64,000 bases of DNA, from assembly GCF_913777625.1 (NCBI RefSeq), contig NZ_CAJYTI010000011.1, positions 62,001 to 126,000 of the forward strand, written 5' to 3'. This document shows, one piece after another, positions 32,394 to 41,865 of the stretch (position 1 is the stretch's first letter; every line of letters begins with the position of its first letter). Position numbers and translations under genes: made by a program. Source of the DNA: an uncultured Sphingomonas sp. GTDB taxonomy: Bacteria; Pseudomonadota; Alphaproteobacteria; Sphingomonadales; Sphingomonadaceae. The notes below the pieces were generated by a model that worked only from the letters and a program-made list of their open reading frames with translations, had not been told where the DNA came from and did not search any database.

Positions 32394-33287
32394 TCAGCCC
32401 AGCATCGCCTGCAGCGCGGGCGAGATTTGCTCGACGACGCGCTCCCCGTCGCGCGTGACCATGTGCACGGCGAGTCCCTGCCGCTCCGCCAGCGTCATGC
32501 CCGCAGGCCCGAGCACGGTGAGCGCCGTCGCCCAGGCATCGGCCCGCATCGCCTCGCGGTGCAGCACGGAAACGGAGACGACCTGGTTGTCGATCGGCCA
32601 GCCGGTGCGCGGGTCGATCGTGTGGGCATAGCGGCGCCCGCCACGTTCGAAGAAGCGGCGGTAATCGCCCGAGGTCGCGACCGACAGGCCATGCAGCGCG
32701 ACCCGCAATGGCGCCAGGGTGATGCCCGGCACCGCCTCCAGCTCGACCCACCAGGGCTGGCCATCGGGCTTGATGCCTTCGCCGCGGAGCTCGCCGCCGA
32801 TCTCGATCAGGAAATCCTCGATGCCGAGCGAGACCAGCCGCTCGGCCACCGCGTCGACGGCATGGCCCTTGGCGATGCCCGAAAGGTCGATCTGCACGGC
32901 CTCGCGCCGGCGGATGCGGCGGGCGTCCGCATCGAATTCGAGATGGCGCACGCCGGACATGTTGCGCGCCTCGCCGATCGCATAGGCGCCCGGCAGATCG
33001 TCGCGCGGGCCGGCGGGGCCGAAGCCCCACAGATCGGCGAGCACGCCGGCCGCAGGATCGAACGCGCCGTCGCTCAGGCGGTGCACGTCGAATGCCGCGG
33101 CCAGCACCCGCACCGCCTCGGGCGACAGTGGGTGCCAATGGCCGAGCATCCCGCGGTTGAACCGGCCGATCCGCGATCCGCTCTCCCAATGGCTGAACTC
33201 GGCGATCATCCGCGCGAGCACAGCCTCGACGGTCTCGCGAATGTCCTCGGGAGGATCAACGACGACCAGGCGCCAAGTGGTGCCCAT
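32394..33287 (-). CDS. apbE: FAD:protein FMN transferase (ApbE); true start may lie upstream near 33380
   Basis: MGTTWRLVVVD; SHWESGSRIGRFNRG; IDLSGIAKGHAVDAVAERLVSLGIEDFLIEIGGELRGEG; HTIDPRTGWPID. Confidence 0.93.
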   Translation of the reverse strand: MGTTWRLVVVDPPEDIRETVEAVLARMIAEFSHWESGSRIGRFNRGMLGHWHPLSPEAVRVLAAAFDVHRLSDGAFDPAAGVLADLWGFGPAGPRDDLPGAYAIGEARNMSGVRHLEFDADARRIRRREAVQIDLSGIAKGHAVDAVAERLVSLGIEDFLIEIGGELRGEGIKPDGQPWWVELEAVPGITLAPLRVALHGLSVATSGDYRRFFERGGRRYAHTIDPRTGWPIDNQVVSVSVLHREAMRADAWATALTVLGPAGMTLAERQGLAVHMVTRDGERVVEQISPALQAMLG

Positions 33288-33385
33288 GGTCGCCCCGCCG
33301 AAGGTGGCGACGGGCGCAGCCGAGCGGCGCCGGTGGAATGCCGCCGGCGACAGGCTCTCGGGTACAGCGATACGCGGTTCTACAA

Positions 33386-34270
33386 TCAGGGGGCCAGTAC
33401 CTCCAGCGTGGTCGTGTAGCTCACACGACGGCCGGAGGAAACGCCTGCCATGCCCTGCGGGCCACCCATAGCGGGACGCGCGGCGGCGCCCTGCGCCTGC
33501 GGACGCGGGCCTTCGCCCTCGGGCTGCGGGGCGGTGGGGGTGACGTTGATCCAGTACATGCCGGCTTCCGGCCACTTGATCGTCACCTTGCCCTGGGCAT
33601 CGGTGCGCAGGTCCAGCTGCTTCTGCGCCGCACGGTAACGGCCGTTGCCGAGAATGGTGGTGACGTAGAGGCCCGCTGCGGGCTTGCCGTCCAGGAGGAA
33701 CTGGAAGGTCGCCGGCTCATTCGAGACGAGATCGTTCGGATGCGTCACCGGCACCAGTTCGATGCCCTGGCCGGTCGGCTTGAACACGGTGTTGGTCGGC
33801 GCACCCTGGGTCACGAAGATCTCGTTGCGGGCCAGCATCTCGCTGGTCTGCACGTCGGTCGCACCGGCGGGGATCACGCTCGCCAGCTGCGCCTTGGTGG
33901 TGCCGCGCGGGATCATCTTGGTCTCGCCGTTCAGCGTGTAGCGGCCGAACACGCCCTGGTTCACCACCGCGATGCGATAGGTGCCCTGCTGGGTGAGGTG
34001 CACGTCGAAAGTGGCGCGGAACTGGCCGACATTGTGATGCTCGGCCTTGCCCTCGCTGCCGTCGGGCTGGGTAATCACGGGGAGCACGCCGAGCGGGCGG
34101 TGGTCGAAATAGAAGAGGTCGTTGGACACCGCAGCGTCGACCGTCACCCAGTTATCGGTGCCCGAGACGACCGTCGAGGACGGCAACAGCCACATGCGAT
34201 GGGCGATCGCGGCGGGAGCGGCGAGCGCCGCGACGGCGGCAACGGCGAACAGCGGCTTGCGGAACTGCAT
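33386..34270 (-). CDS. DUF4198-like periplasmic protein
   Basis: 294 aa; signal peptide ...AAPAAIA then HRMWLLPSSTVVSGTDNWVTVDAAVSNDLFYFDHRPL; FKPTGQGIELVPVTHPNDL. Confidence 0.82.
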   Translation of the reverse strand: MQFRKPLFAVAAVAALAAPAAIAHRMWLLPSSTVVSGTDNWVTVDAAVSNDLFYFDHRPLGVLPVITQPDGSEGKAEHHNVGQFRATFDVHLTQQGTYRIAVVNQGVFGRYTLNGETKMIPRGTTKAQLASVIPAGATDVQTSEMLARNEIFVTQGAPTNTVFKPTGQGIELVPVTHPNDLVSNEPATFQFLLDGKPAAGLYVTTILGNGRYRAAQKQLDLRTDAQGKVTIKWPEAGMYWINVTPTAPQPEGEGPRPQAQGAAARPAMGGPQGMAGVSSGRRVSYTTTLEVLAP

Positions 34271-34287
34271 GACTGGAAATCCCCCGA

Positions 34288-34812
34288 TTAGCGCTTGAGC
34301 GTGAACGAAACGGCGCCGAGCTCGCTCGTGCCCTTGGTGGTGGCGGTGGCGCTGCTGCCGTTCCAGCTGAACGGCAGGCGCACCAGATCCCGGCCGCCGA
34401 CTTCGCGCGCGGCTTCCACCACCAGCGTGTACTGGCCCGGTATCAGCGCGGGCATGCCGCCCTTGCCGGCGACGAGGCGCAGCTTCTGCACGCCCGGCGC
34501 GCGGGTGGCGCCGCTGATGCCGTCGGCCGGGAAGCTCATCGTCCGCCCCGAGGCGCGCCACCACTGGCGCACGTCGTGCAGCCACTTGGTGCCTTCTCCG
34601 CCGCGCTTGTCGACATCGTACCAGACCGAGAGCGTGCGGGGCGCCTGCCCTTCCTTCTCGAGCCAGACGGCGACATAGGGCTTGTGATATTCGGCCACGC
34701 GCATGCGCGGCAGTTCGATCGACAGATCCATGGTCTGGGCCGCCGCCGCGTTCGGCAGCAGCGCGCCGGCGCCGAGCGCGGCGGTGGTCAGTCCGGTCAG
34801 GCGAAACTGCAT
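34288..34812 (-). CDS. DUF2271-like periplasmic protein with an ApbE-type flavinylation motif
   Basis: 174 aa; signal peptide; VWLEKEGQAPRTLSVWYDVDKRGGEGTKWLHDVRQWWRASGR...DGISGATRAPGVQKLRL. Confidence 0.82.
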   Translation of the reverse strand: MQFRLTGLTTAALGAGALLPNAAAAQTMDLSIELPRMRVAEYHKPYVAVWLEKEGQAPRTLSVWYDVDKRGGEGTKWLHDVRQWWRASGRTMSFPADGISGATRAPGVQKLRLVAGKGGMPALIPGQYTLVVEAAREVGGRDLVRLPFSWNGSSATATTKGTSELGAVSFTLKR

Positions 34813-34821
34813 GAAACCCCC

Positions 34822-35463
34822 TTAATGGATGAGGAACAGCGCGATCAGCGCAGGAATGGCGAGGCCGGCCGCGACGATCGGCCAGGTGCTCTTGCGGTGC
34901 TTGGCGTGCATCCACAGCAGCACCAGTCCGGTGAGCGTGAAGACCAGGCAGGCAAAGGCGAACACGTCGATGAAGGTTTTCCACGTCGTGCCGGCGTTGC
35001 GGCCCTTGTGGAGATCGTTGAGATAGGCGATCCAGCCGCGCGAGCTGATTTCGCTGGTCACCTTGCCGGTGGCGCGATCGATCGCGATCCAGCCGTCGCC
35101 GCCCGGGCGCGGCTGGGCGAGATAGATCTCGTAGGGCGACCATTCGGCGACGCCCTCGGCCGACATCCTCAGGTTGGCGCGCAGCCAGCCCGCGACCGGG
35201 GCCGGCAGCGGCTGCTTGGCATCGGGCTTGTCGTCCGGCTTGACCAGCGGCAGCAGCGCCGGCGGCAGCTGGGCGGCGCGGTCGACCGTCTTCGCGCTGC
35301 CCTCGATGTCGGCAGCATGGTTGAGCGTGAAGCCGGTGATCGCGAACAGCAGCAGCCCGACCAGGCTGATCGCCGAACTCATCCAGTGCCAGGTATGGAG
35401 CTGCTTGAGCCAGAAGCTCTTGCGGCTGCGCTTGCGCGCGGCAGGCGGGGACGGGGCGTGCAT
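34822..35463 (-). CDS. PepSY-associated TM protein
   Basis: MHAPSPPAARKRSRKSFWLKQLHTWHWMSSAISLVGLLLFAITGFTLNHA; C-terminal TM pair with HAKHRK. Confidence 0.82.
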   Translation of the reverse strand: MHAPSPPAARKRSRKSFWLKQLHTWHWMSSAISLVGLLLFAITGFTLNHAADIEGSAKTVDRAAQLPPALLPLVKPDDKPDAKQPLPAPVAGWLRANLRMSAEGVAEWSPYEIYLAQPRPGGDGWIAIDRATGKVTSEISSRGWIAYLNDLHKGRNAGTTWKTFIDVFAFACLVFTLTGLVLLWMHAKHRKSTWPIVAAGLAIPALIALFLIH

Positions 35464-35673
35464 CAGGCTGGAACGATCTCGACTGCGGAAACGAAGCGCC
35501 GCGATAACGCGAACCATTCGCAATTACAACGGCCGAAAATGTAACAGGATGTCGCCGGTCGCACGGCGCGGCGGAGCCGGCGGAAACGCAGCGTTCGCGA
35601 TCCTATGCCCTGGTTTGTCTGGGCGGGAGCGGCGCCAGCGGCTATCCCCGTCGCAACAACACGGAGACCGACG

Positions 35674-36573
35674 ATGCGCGACGACCTGGTGACCCAGACG
35701 ATCGAGCCGACCACGCACGACCTGGGCGGCTTCAAGGTGCATCGCACCCTCCCCTCGCGGCCGCGCACCATGGTGGGGCCGTTCATCTTCTTCGACCAGA
35801 TGGGCCCGGCGATCCTCGACGTCGGCACCGGCATCGATGTGCGCCCGCACCCGCATATCAACCTCGCCACCGTCACCTATCTGTTCGCCGGCGCGATCGA
35901 CCACCGCGACTCGCTCGGCACCTTCGCCACGATCGAGCCGGGTGCGGTGAACCTGATGACGGCCGGCCACGGCATCGTCCATTCGGAACGCTCGCCCTCG
36001 GCCGAGCGCGAGAAGGGCCCGGAACTCAGCGGCATCCAGACCTGGCTCGCGCTCCCCGAGGCGATGGAGGAAATGGACCCCGCCTTCGAGCATGTCGCCG
36101 CCGGCGACCTGCCGATCGTCGAGGCGCACGGCGCCCGCGCCCGCGTGATCATGGGGGAACTCTGGGGTGCGTCCGCCCCCACCACCACCTATGCCCAGAC
36201 CATCTATGGGGACATCGCGCTCGACGCCGGCGCCAGCATCCCGATTGATCCTGCGGCAGACGAGCGCGCGCTCTATGTCGCGAGCGGCGACGCCAGCCTC
36301 GACGGCATGCCACTGGTGCCGATGACGCTCTATATCCTCCGCCCGGGCATTCGCGCGACGCTCCGCTCCGAGCGGGGCGCGCGGGTGATGTTCTGCGGCG
36401 GCGAGGCCTTCACCACGCCGCGCCACGTCTGGTGGAACTTCGTCTCCTCCAGCCGCGACCGGATCAACCAGGCCAAGGAAGACTGGAAGGCCGGCGCCTT
36501 CCCCAAAGTGCCGAACGACGACAAGGAGTTCATTCCGATCCCGGAAGTGCCCAAGACCGTCAGTTACCCCTAA
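35674..36573 (+). CDS. Pirin family protein
   Basis: FKVHRTLPSRPRTMVGPFIFFDQMGPAILDVGTGIDVRPHPHINLATVTYLFAGAIDHRDSLG. Confidence 0.93.
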   Translation: MRDDLVTQTIEPTTHDLGGFKVHRTLPSRPRTMVGPFIFFDQMGPAILDVGTGIDVRPHPHINLATVTYLFAGAIDHRDSLGTFATIEPGAVNLMTAGHGIVHSERSPSAEREKGPELSGIQTWLALPEAMEEMDPAFEHVAAGDLPIVEAHGARARVIMGELWGASAPTTTYAQTIYGDIALDAGASIPIDPAADERALYVASGDASLDGMPLVPMTLYILRPGIRATLRSERGARVMFCGGEAFTTPRHVWWNFVSSSRDRINQAKEDWKAGAFPKVPNDDKEFIPIPEVPKTVSYP

Positions 36574-36675
36574 TTTCCCTGTACTTGCAGCCCGGGCGGA
36601 ACCGTCGCATCCTAGGGGCGGGGCAAATCCCGGGCGCATGGAGAGGATGTTGCCACGGGGCACAGGGAGCAGTGC

Positions 36676-37575
36676 GTGACCACCATCCGACAGACGATGT
36701 TGCCGCTTTCCACCGGCGTGACGCTCGACGTGGCGCTGGCGGGCGATCCCACCCACCCGCCGGTGATCCTGCTGCACGGCTTTCCCGAATCGCACCGGAC
36801 CTGGCGTCACCAGATCCCCGCCCTGGCGGAGCGTTATTTCGTCATTGCCCCGGACCAGCGGGGCTATGCCGAATCGTCCAAGCCGCAAGGCGTGGAAGCC
36901 TATGCCGCCGACCGGATCGCCGCCGACCTGTTCGCGCTAGCCGATGCCCTCCATCTCGATCGCTTCACGCTGGTCGGGCATGACTGGGGCGGCGCGATCG
37001 CCTGGATGGCGGCGCTGCGCGAGCCCAAGCGCGTCGCGCGCCTGGTGATCCTCAACGCCCCGCACCCGCAGGTCTTCCAGCGCAAGCTGTTCGACGATCC
37101 CGGCCAGCGCCGCGCCAGCCAGTATATCCGCTTTTTCCGCGAGACCGATCTCGACCGCGCGCCGGACAAGACCGCGCTCGAGCAATTCCTCCTCTCGCTG
37201 TTCGGCGAGCATCTGCAAGTGACGGTGCCGCCCGAGGAAAAGGCGATCTATCTGTCCCAATGGAGCCAGCCTGGCGCGCTGACCGCGATGCTTAACTGGT
37301 ACCGCGCGACCCAGATCGTGGTGCCGGCGATGAACGAGGATCCCCCCCGGCCGAGCTGGGTCGACGGCCCCTTCCCGCTCCAGCCGCAGCCGACCCTGGT
37401 GCTGTGGGGGATGCGCGATCGCGGGTTGCTCCCCTGCCTGCTCGACGGGCTGGAGACGCTGATCCCCGACTATACGCTGGTGCCGATCCGCAGCGCCGGC
37501 CATTTCCTGCCCTGGGAAGCCCCGGAGGAGGTGACGACCGCGATGCTCGAATGGCTTGCGGTGCACCCGCTCTAA
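36676..37575 (+). CDS. Alpha/beta fold hydrolase (epoxide-hydrolase-like)
   Basis: VILLHGFPESHRTWRHQIPALAERYFVIAPDQRGYAESSKP; LVGHDWGGAIAW. Confidence 0.92.
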   Translation: MTTIRQTMLPLSTGVTLDVALAGDPTHPPVILLHGFPESHRTWRHQIPALAERYFVIAPDQRGYAESSKPQGVEAYAADRIAADLFALADALHLDRFTLVGHDWGGAIAWMAALREPKRVARLVILNAPHPQVFQRKLFDDPGQRRASQYIRFFRETDLDRAPDKTALEQFLLSLFGEHLQVTVPPEEKAIYLSQWSQPGALTAMLNWYRATQIVVPAMNEDPPRPSWVDGPFPLQPQPTLVLWGMRDRGLLPCLLDGLETLIPDYTLVPIRSAGHFLPWEAPEEVTTAMLEWLAVHPL

Positions 37576-37599
37576 AAAAAAGCCCGGCCGAAGCCGGGC
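37574..37599 (-). terminator. Intrinsic terminator of the TonB-dependent receptor gene
   Basis: Minus strand GCCCGGC-TTCG-GCCGGGC followed by an 8-nt T run. Confidence 0.88.
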
Positions 37600-37629
37600 G
37601 TCAGGTGGGGAAGGAACCGGAAGCCGGTC

Positions 37630-40461
37630 TTAGAAACGGAATCGCACCCCGGCGCTGAAATACCGGCCCTCGTACCGCGTATCGATCGGGTAATATTGCG
37701 ACTCGTTGAAGTAGCGATAGTTGCTGAATGGCTGCGCGAGGATGTTGTTCACCTCCACGGTCAGCGTGATGTTCTCGACCGGCGTGTACGATCCCGAGAA
37801 ATCAAGCCGCGAGATCGGCCGCACCTGCTGGCCGGTATAGGCCGCATCGTTCGAGTTACGGCTGTAGAAGTCGACATAGGAGCTGCGATAATTGTACGAT
37901 ACACGCAGCGAAACCTTATCGCGCTCGTAAAAACCGCCGAGGTTGTACGTCCACTTCGACAGGCCGGTCAGCGGCACCATCGCGCGCGCCTCGCCCAGCG
38001 CCTTGGGCAGCTGGTTCTTGGCGTCGACATAGGTCAGGTTGGCCTGCGCGCCGAAGCCGCTCAGCCAGCCGGGCAGGAAGTCGAAGAAGCTCTGGGCCGA
38101 AACCTCGAAGCCCTTGATCTTGCCCGTACCTGCATTTTCCGGGCGGCTGACCTGGATCAGGCCGAAGGTGGGGTCGTTGACGTCGCGGGTGTAGCTGCTG
38201 ATGAAGCCCTTGAGATCCCGGTAGAATAGCGCACCGCTGACCGCGCCGTTCCTGCCGAAATAATATTCGATCGTGGCGTCGTAATTCTTCGAGGTCAGCG
38301 GCTTCAGGTCCGGGTTGCCGCCCGAGCCGAACGCGGCGTAGCGCGCATTGCTGCCGGTGCCGGTACCGAAATCGGTGTTGCGGCTGATCGTGAAGGCCGG
38401 ATTGAGATCGCCGAAGCTCGGCCGCGTGCGCGTCATGGTAAAGCCCAGCCGCGCCTGCAGCCCCTGCATCAGCTTGGCGCGGAGGCCGAAGCTGGGCAGC
38501 ACGTCGACATAGTTCTGCCGGTTGACGTTCGTGACCGAGGTGACGGTGTCGACCTTGGTCACCGGATCGGTCACCGTCACCTTCGACGTGCCGACATAGC
38601 GCCCATCGGTGTTGACGATGCGCACGCCGAACGAGCCGTCGATCGGGATGCCCACGTCGAAGGCATAGCTGCCCTGCGCATAGGCCGCGTAGCTCGATTC
38701 CTTCGAGTAGAAGCCGCCATAGGGATCCATCGGGATCGCCTGGGTGGCGAACTTCGCCAGCGCGTCCTTATACCCTTGGTCGTTCGGATTGGCCGCGACG
38801 ATCTTCTGCAGCGACGCATAGGAGAGCTGGCGCAGCGCCTCGGCATTGCTCTGAATGGCGTCGTAGGAAGGCATCAGCCAGTTGCGGAACGGCGGGCCGT
38901 CGCCGCGAAAGCCGTCCTGCACCTGCTCGAGATTGCCGGTCGGCAGGCTGGCGAGCGGGATGCTCAGCGTCGGCGTGTAGGCGTAGCGATTGCCCTGCCG
39001 CTTCTTCGCATCGCGATCGGTGGCGCGGAGGCCGAACTTGATCTTCGGCAGCCACTGGACATCGGTTTCCAGCGCGACGTCGCCCCGCCACTGGATGCCC
39101 GCGCCGGTGACGTAATATTCCTTCTGGTAGAAGCCGCGCCATACATAGTTGGCGGGGTTGGTCATGTCGTAATTGCCGAGGTCGAACCACGACGACTTGT
39201 TCTTCTCGAAGATCACGTTGACCGGCGGCGCCGCGGCGGTCTGGCCGTCGAGGCTCGACTCGTTGTTGCCATATTCCGAGAAGGTATAGGCAAAGTCGCT
39301 CGAGATCACCGCGCGCCCGGTCGTCCAGACGAAGCCGCCGGCGGCCTGGTAGGTATTGGTATAATCCCGCGTGGTCGAGCGGAAGGTCTCTGCCGGATAG
39401 CCGCCGGTCTTGCTGATGCTCACCAGCTTGTTCGGCTGGCCGTCGACCCGGACGATGTTGAACAGGTTCGGTGGAACCTCCACCCCCGCAGCGTTCTTCG
39501 GCGCGGCGCGGAGCAGCGACACGTCGAAGCTCTCGGTCGAACCCTGGTTGCGATAGGCCTGCCACAGCCCGTCGACATAGATTTCGAGATTGTGCGCCGG
39601 CTTCCACTGGAACGAGCCGTTGACCGACGGCCGCTCGCGCAGCCCGCGCGGATAGTAGAGGCCGACGCTGTACGGCAGGCGGAAGTCGGCAGCCTGGCCG
39701 GCCGGCAGCGTTGCCTTGCTGTTCGCCACCGGATCGACGCCGCCATTGGTGTAGCGGATCGCGTTGTTGAAATAGAAGCGGTTGTAGGCGACGTTGACCA
39801 GCGCCCCCATCTCGCCGATCGGCGTGTTCCAGCGATCGCTGATCAGCAGATTGCCGTTCGGGTTCGTCTTCTTCGACTGGTCGTTGTACGAGGCGCGGAT
39901 CGCGCCGGCGATCTCCAGCCCCTTGAAATCGAACGGGCGGCGCGAGCGCACATTGACCAGCCCGGCCAGGCCGGGCTCGATCAGTTCCGCCGTCGCCGAC
40001 TTGTATACCTCCAGCGCCGCCAGCGCGCCCGCGGGAAAGTCGTGCACCTGCACGGTGCGGTTCTCGGCAGTGAAGATCTCGCGCCCGTTGAACGAGGTGC
40101 CCACGTCCGGAAGGCCGCGGATGAGGATTCCCGAGGCTTCGTCGGCATAGCGATTGACCTGCACGCCCGGCAGCCGTGCGAGGCTCTCCGATGCGTTATT
40201 GTCTGGCAACTTTCCAATGTCCTCCGCGACGATCGCGTCGAGGATCGATTCCGAATTGCGCTTGAATTCGCGCGCGGAGGCAAGGCTGGCGCGAATGCCG
40301 GTAACCAGGATTTCTTCTTCCGCCGCCGCGCTAGGCGCCGACGCCGAGGTGCTATCCTGGCCAGAATCTCCGGGATTTGCGTTCGATTGTGCCCAAGCCG
40401 GCGACACGCTCGCCAGCGTGGCCGCGGCTACGCCCAACAACAGAACCTGCTTGTAAGACAC
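37630..40461 (-). CDS. TonB-dependent receptor
   Basis: 943 aa; signal peptide; EEILVTGIRASLASAREFKRNSESILDAIVAEDIGKLPDNNASESLARLPGVQVNR; C-terminal aromatic VRFRF. Confidence 0.96.
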   Translation of the reverse strand: MSYKQVLLLGVAAATLASVSPAWAQSNANPGDSGQDSTSASAPSAAAEEEILVTGIRASLASAREFKRNSESILDAIVAEDIGKLPDNNASESLARLPGVQVNRYADEASGILIRGLPDVGTSFNGREIFTAENRTVQVHDFPAGALAALEVYKSATAELIEPGLAGLVNVRSRRPFDFKGLEIAGAIRASYNDQSKKTNPNGNLLISDRWNTPIGEMGALVNVAYNRFYFNNAIRYTNGGVDPVANSKATLPAGQAADFRLPYSVGLYYPRGLRERPSVNGSFQWKPAHNLEIYVDGLWQAYRNQGSTESFDVSLLRAAPKNAAGVEVPPNLFNIVRVDGQPNKLVSISKTGGYPAETFRSTTRDYTNTYQAAGGFVWTTGRAVISSDFAYTFSEYGNNESSLDGQTAAAPPVNVIFEKNKSSWFDLGNYDMTNPANYVWRGFYQKEYYVTGAGIQWRGDVALETDVQWLPKIKFGLRATDRDAKKRQGNRYAYTPTLSIPLASLPTGNLEQVQDGFRGDGPPFRNWLMPSYDAIQSNAEALRQLSYASLQKIVAANPNDQGYKDALAKFATQAIPMDPYGGFYSKESSYAAYAQGSYAFDVGIPIDGSFGVRIVNTDGRYVGTSKVTVTDPVTKVDTVTSVTNVNRQNYVDVLPSFGLRAKLMQGLQARLGFTMTRTRPSFGDLNPAFTISRNTDFGTGTGSNARYAAFGSGGNPDLKPLTSKNYDATIEYYFGRNGAVSGALFYRDLKGFISSYTRDVNDPTFGLIQVSRPENAGTGKIKGFEVSAQSFFDFLPGWLSGFGAQANLTYVDAKNQLPKALGEARAMVPLTGLSKWTYNLGGFYERDKVSLRVSYNYRSSYVDFYSRNSNDAAYTGQQVRPISRLDFSGSYTPVENITLTVEVNNILAQPFSNYRYFNESQYYPIDTRYEGRYFSAGVRFRF

Positions 40462-40587
40462 GTCGTCCTCCCCTTTTGCCCTCCGCCGGCTCGGGCTTTC
40501 CCGATCGCCACTGCAGAACGAACCGGTCTGGCCCGAGGCCGACCGTGATCGGTTAAGTCTGACAAAAAGAAATGGGTGTCAATGATG

Positions 40588-40625
40588 CGGTAATGAAAAT
40601 TTAATGTCGGTAATGAAAGCGTTTT
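40588..40625 (-). promoter_or_regulatory. Candidate operator upstream of the TonB-dependent receptor
   Basis: Direct repeats CGGTAATGAAA at 40588-40598 and 40608-40618 (20-nt period), abutting AAAGCGTTTT at 40616-40625. Confidence 0.45.
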
Positions 40626-40716
40626 GCCGCAGGCGGTTGGCCGCCGCGCACCGCCGTCGAAGCGCGCGGCCGGTGATTGCACCGGGGCTCAGGCGAATCG
40701 GACGCGCGGGTACGCG

Positions 40717-41805
40717 TCAGCCGTCGGGCGCGCGCATGACATAGGGGTCGGTGGCGAAGGGCGGCGACAGCCCTTCCACCCAGGCGCCGTGCGCGTGGGT
40801 CCGGGCCACTATTTCCATCGGCGTGTCGCCGGGCCAGCCGCGGACGCGAACCTCGTGGGCGGCCAAATCGCGATTGGGTTCCATCATGACCCAGCCCAGC
40901 GGCCGATCGACCGTGGCAGCGGCGCCGGCAGCCTCCATCGCGGCGGCGATCTGCGCCTGCGCCGCGGGGCGCAGATATTGCCATACCACCGAATGCATCA
41001 ACACGCGGGCCACCCCCGCCGGCTGCGGTTCCGCGAGGCGTGTGACCAGCCATTCGGCCGCATCGCCTCGCTCCAGCCGCACGGGGTCGGCGCGCAGCAT
41101 CGCGATCGCGGTTCCCAGCCGGGCCTGCCGCTCCACGGCATCGACCCAGCAATAGGCCTGCAGCCGATCGGCGTCGCGATCGTCGTGCAGGTCGAGCGGC
41201 GCGATATCGACACCCCGCGCCGACACGATCTCGACCGGCGCGTCGGGCGGCGCCACGCCGCGCCACGCCGGCCGAAGCATCAGCGCCGACGCGGCAGGAC
41301 CCGCCGCCACCCCGCCCAGATCGAAGCCATAGCGGCCGATCATCAGGTTCAGCCCCCCGCTTGACCCGATCTCCAGCAGCTCGAACCGCGGCCCGAAGCG
41401 CCGGGCGAGATGCAGGATGCCGGTCATCAGGCCCGAGGACCGGGCGGGCTCGTTGGTCTGGGGCGGGCCGTACAGCCACGGCATCAACGGGAGATCATAG
41501 GCCGAGAGTACCGCGTCCAGCGCCGCGCCGGTCCGGCCAAGATCGGTCTCCTCGCCGGTGAAGATGCGGCGCAGCTCGGGCACCCCGCGCCGATGGAGCG
41601 CGTGCAGCCCGCCGACCAGCCGCAGCACCAGCGCATCCGCCACCGGCTCGCCCGGCCAGTCGAGCACGCGCCGGCCGGTTTCGCTGGCGCGGGTGATCCC
41701 CTGCCCCAGCGCGGTACAGATGCGCGCGGTGATCGGCGCGTCCATGGCGGCACAATAGCCGGCCTGGATGGCAAAACTCTTGCGGTTCTCGGCTTCGGAC
41801 GCCAT
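40717..41805 (-). CDS. DUF2332 family protein
   Basis: 362 aa; [68 protein letters not shown]. Confidence 0.85.
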   Translation of the reverse strand: MASEAENRKSFAIQAGYCAAMDAPITARICTALGQGITRASETGRRVLDWPGEPVADALVLRLVGGLHALHRRGVPELRRIFTGEETDLGRTGAALDAVLSAYDLPLMPWLYGPPQTNEPARSSGLMTGILHLARRFGPRFELLEIGSSGGLNLMIGRYGFDLGGVAAGPAASALMLRPAWRGVAPPDAPVEIVSARGVDIAPLDLHDDRDADRLQAYCWVDAVERQARLGTAIAMLRADPVRLERGDAAEWLVTRLAEPQPAGVARVLMHSVVWQYLRPAAQAQIAAAMEAAGAAATVDRPLGWVMMEPNRDLAAHEVRVRGWPGDTPMEIVARTHAHGAWVEGLSPPFATDPYVMRAPDG

Positions 41806-41865
41806 GCGCTTCCCCTTTGGCGCGTGTTGCGCCCATGGCCGCCCCCAAGTAAAGCCCCCGCACCC

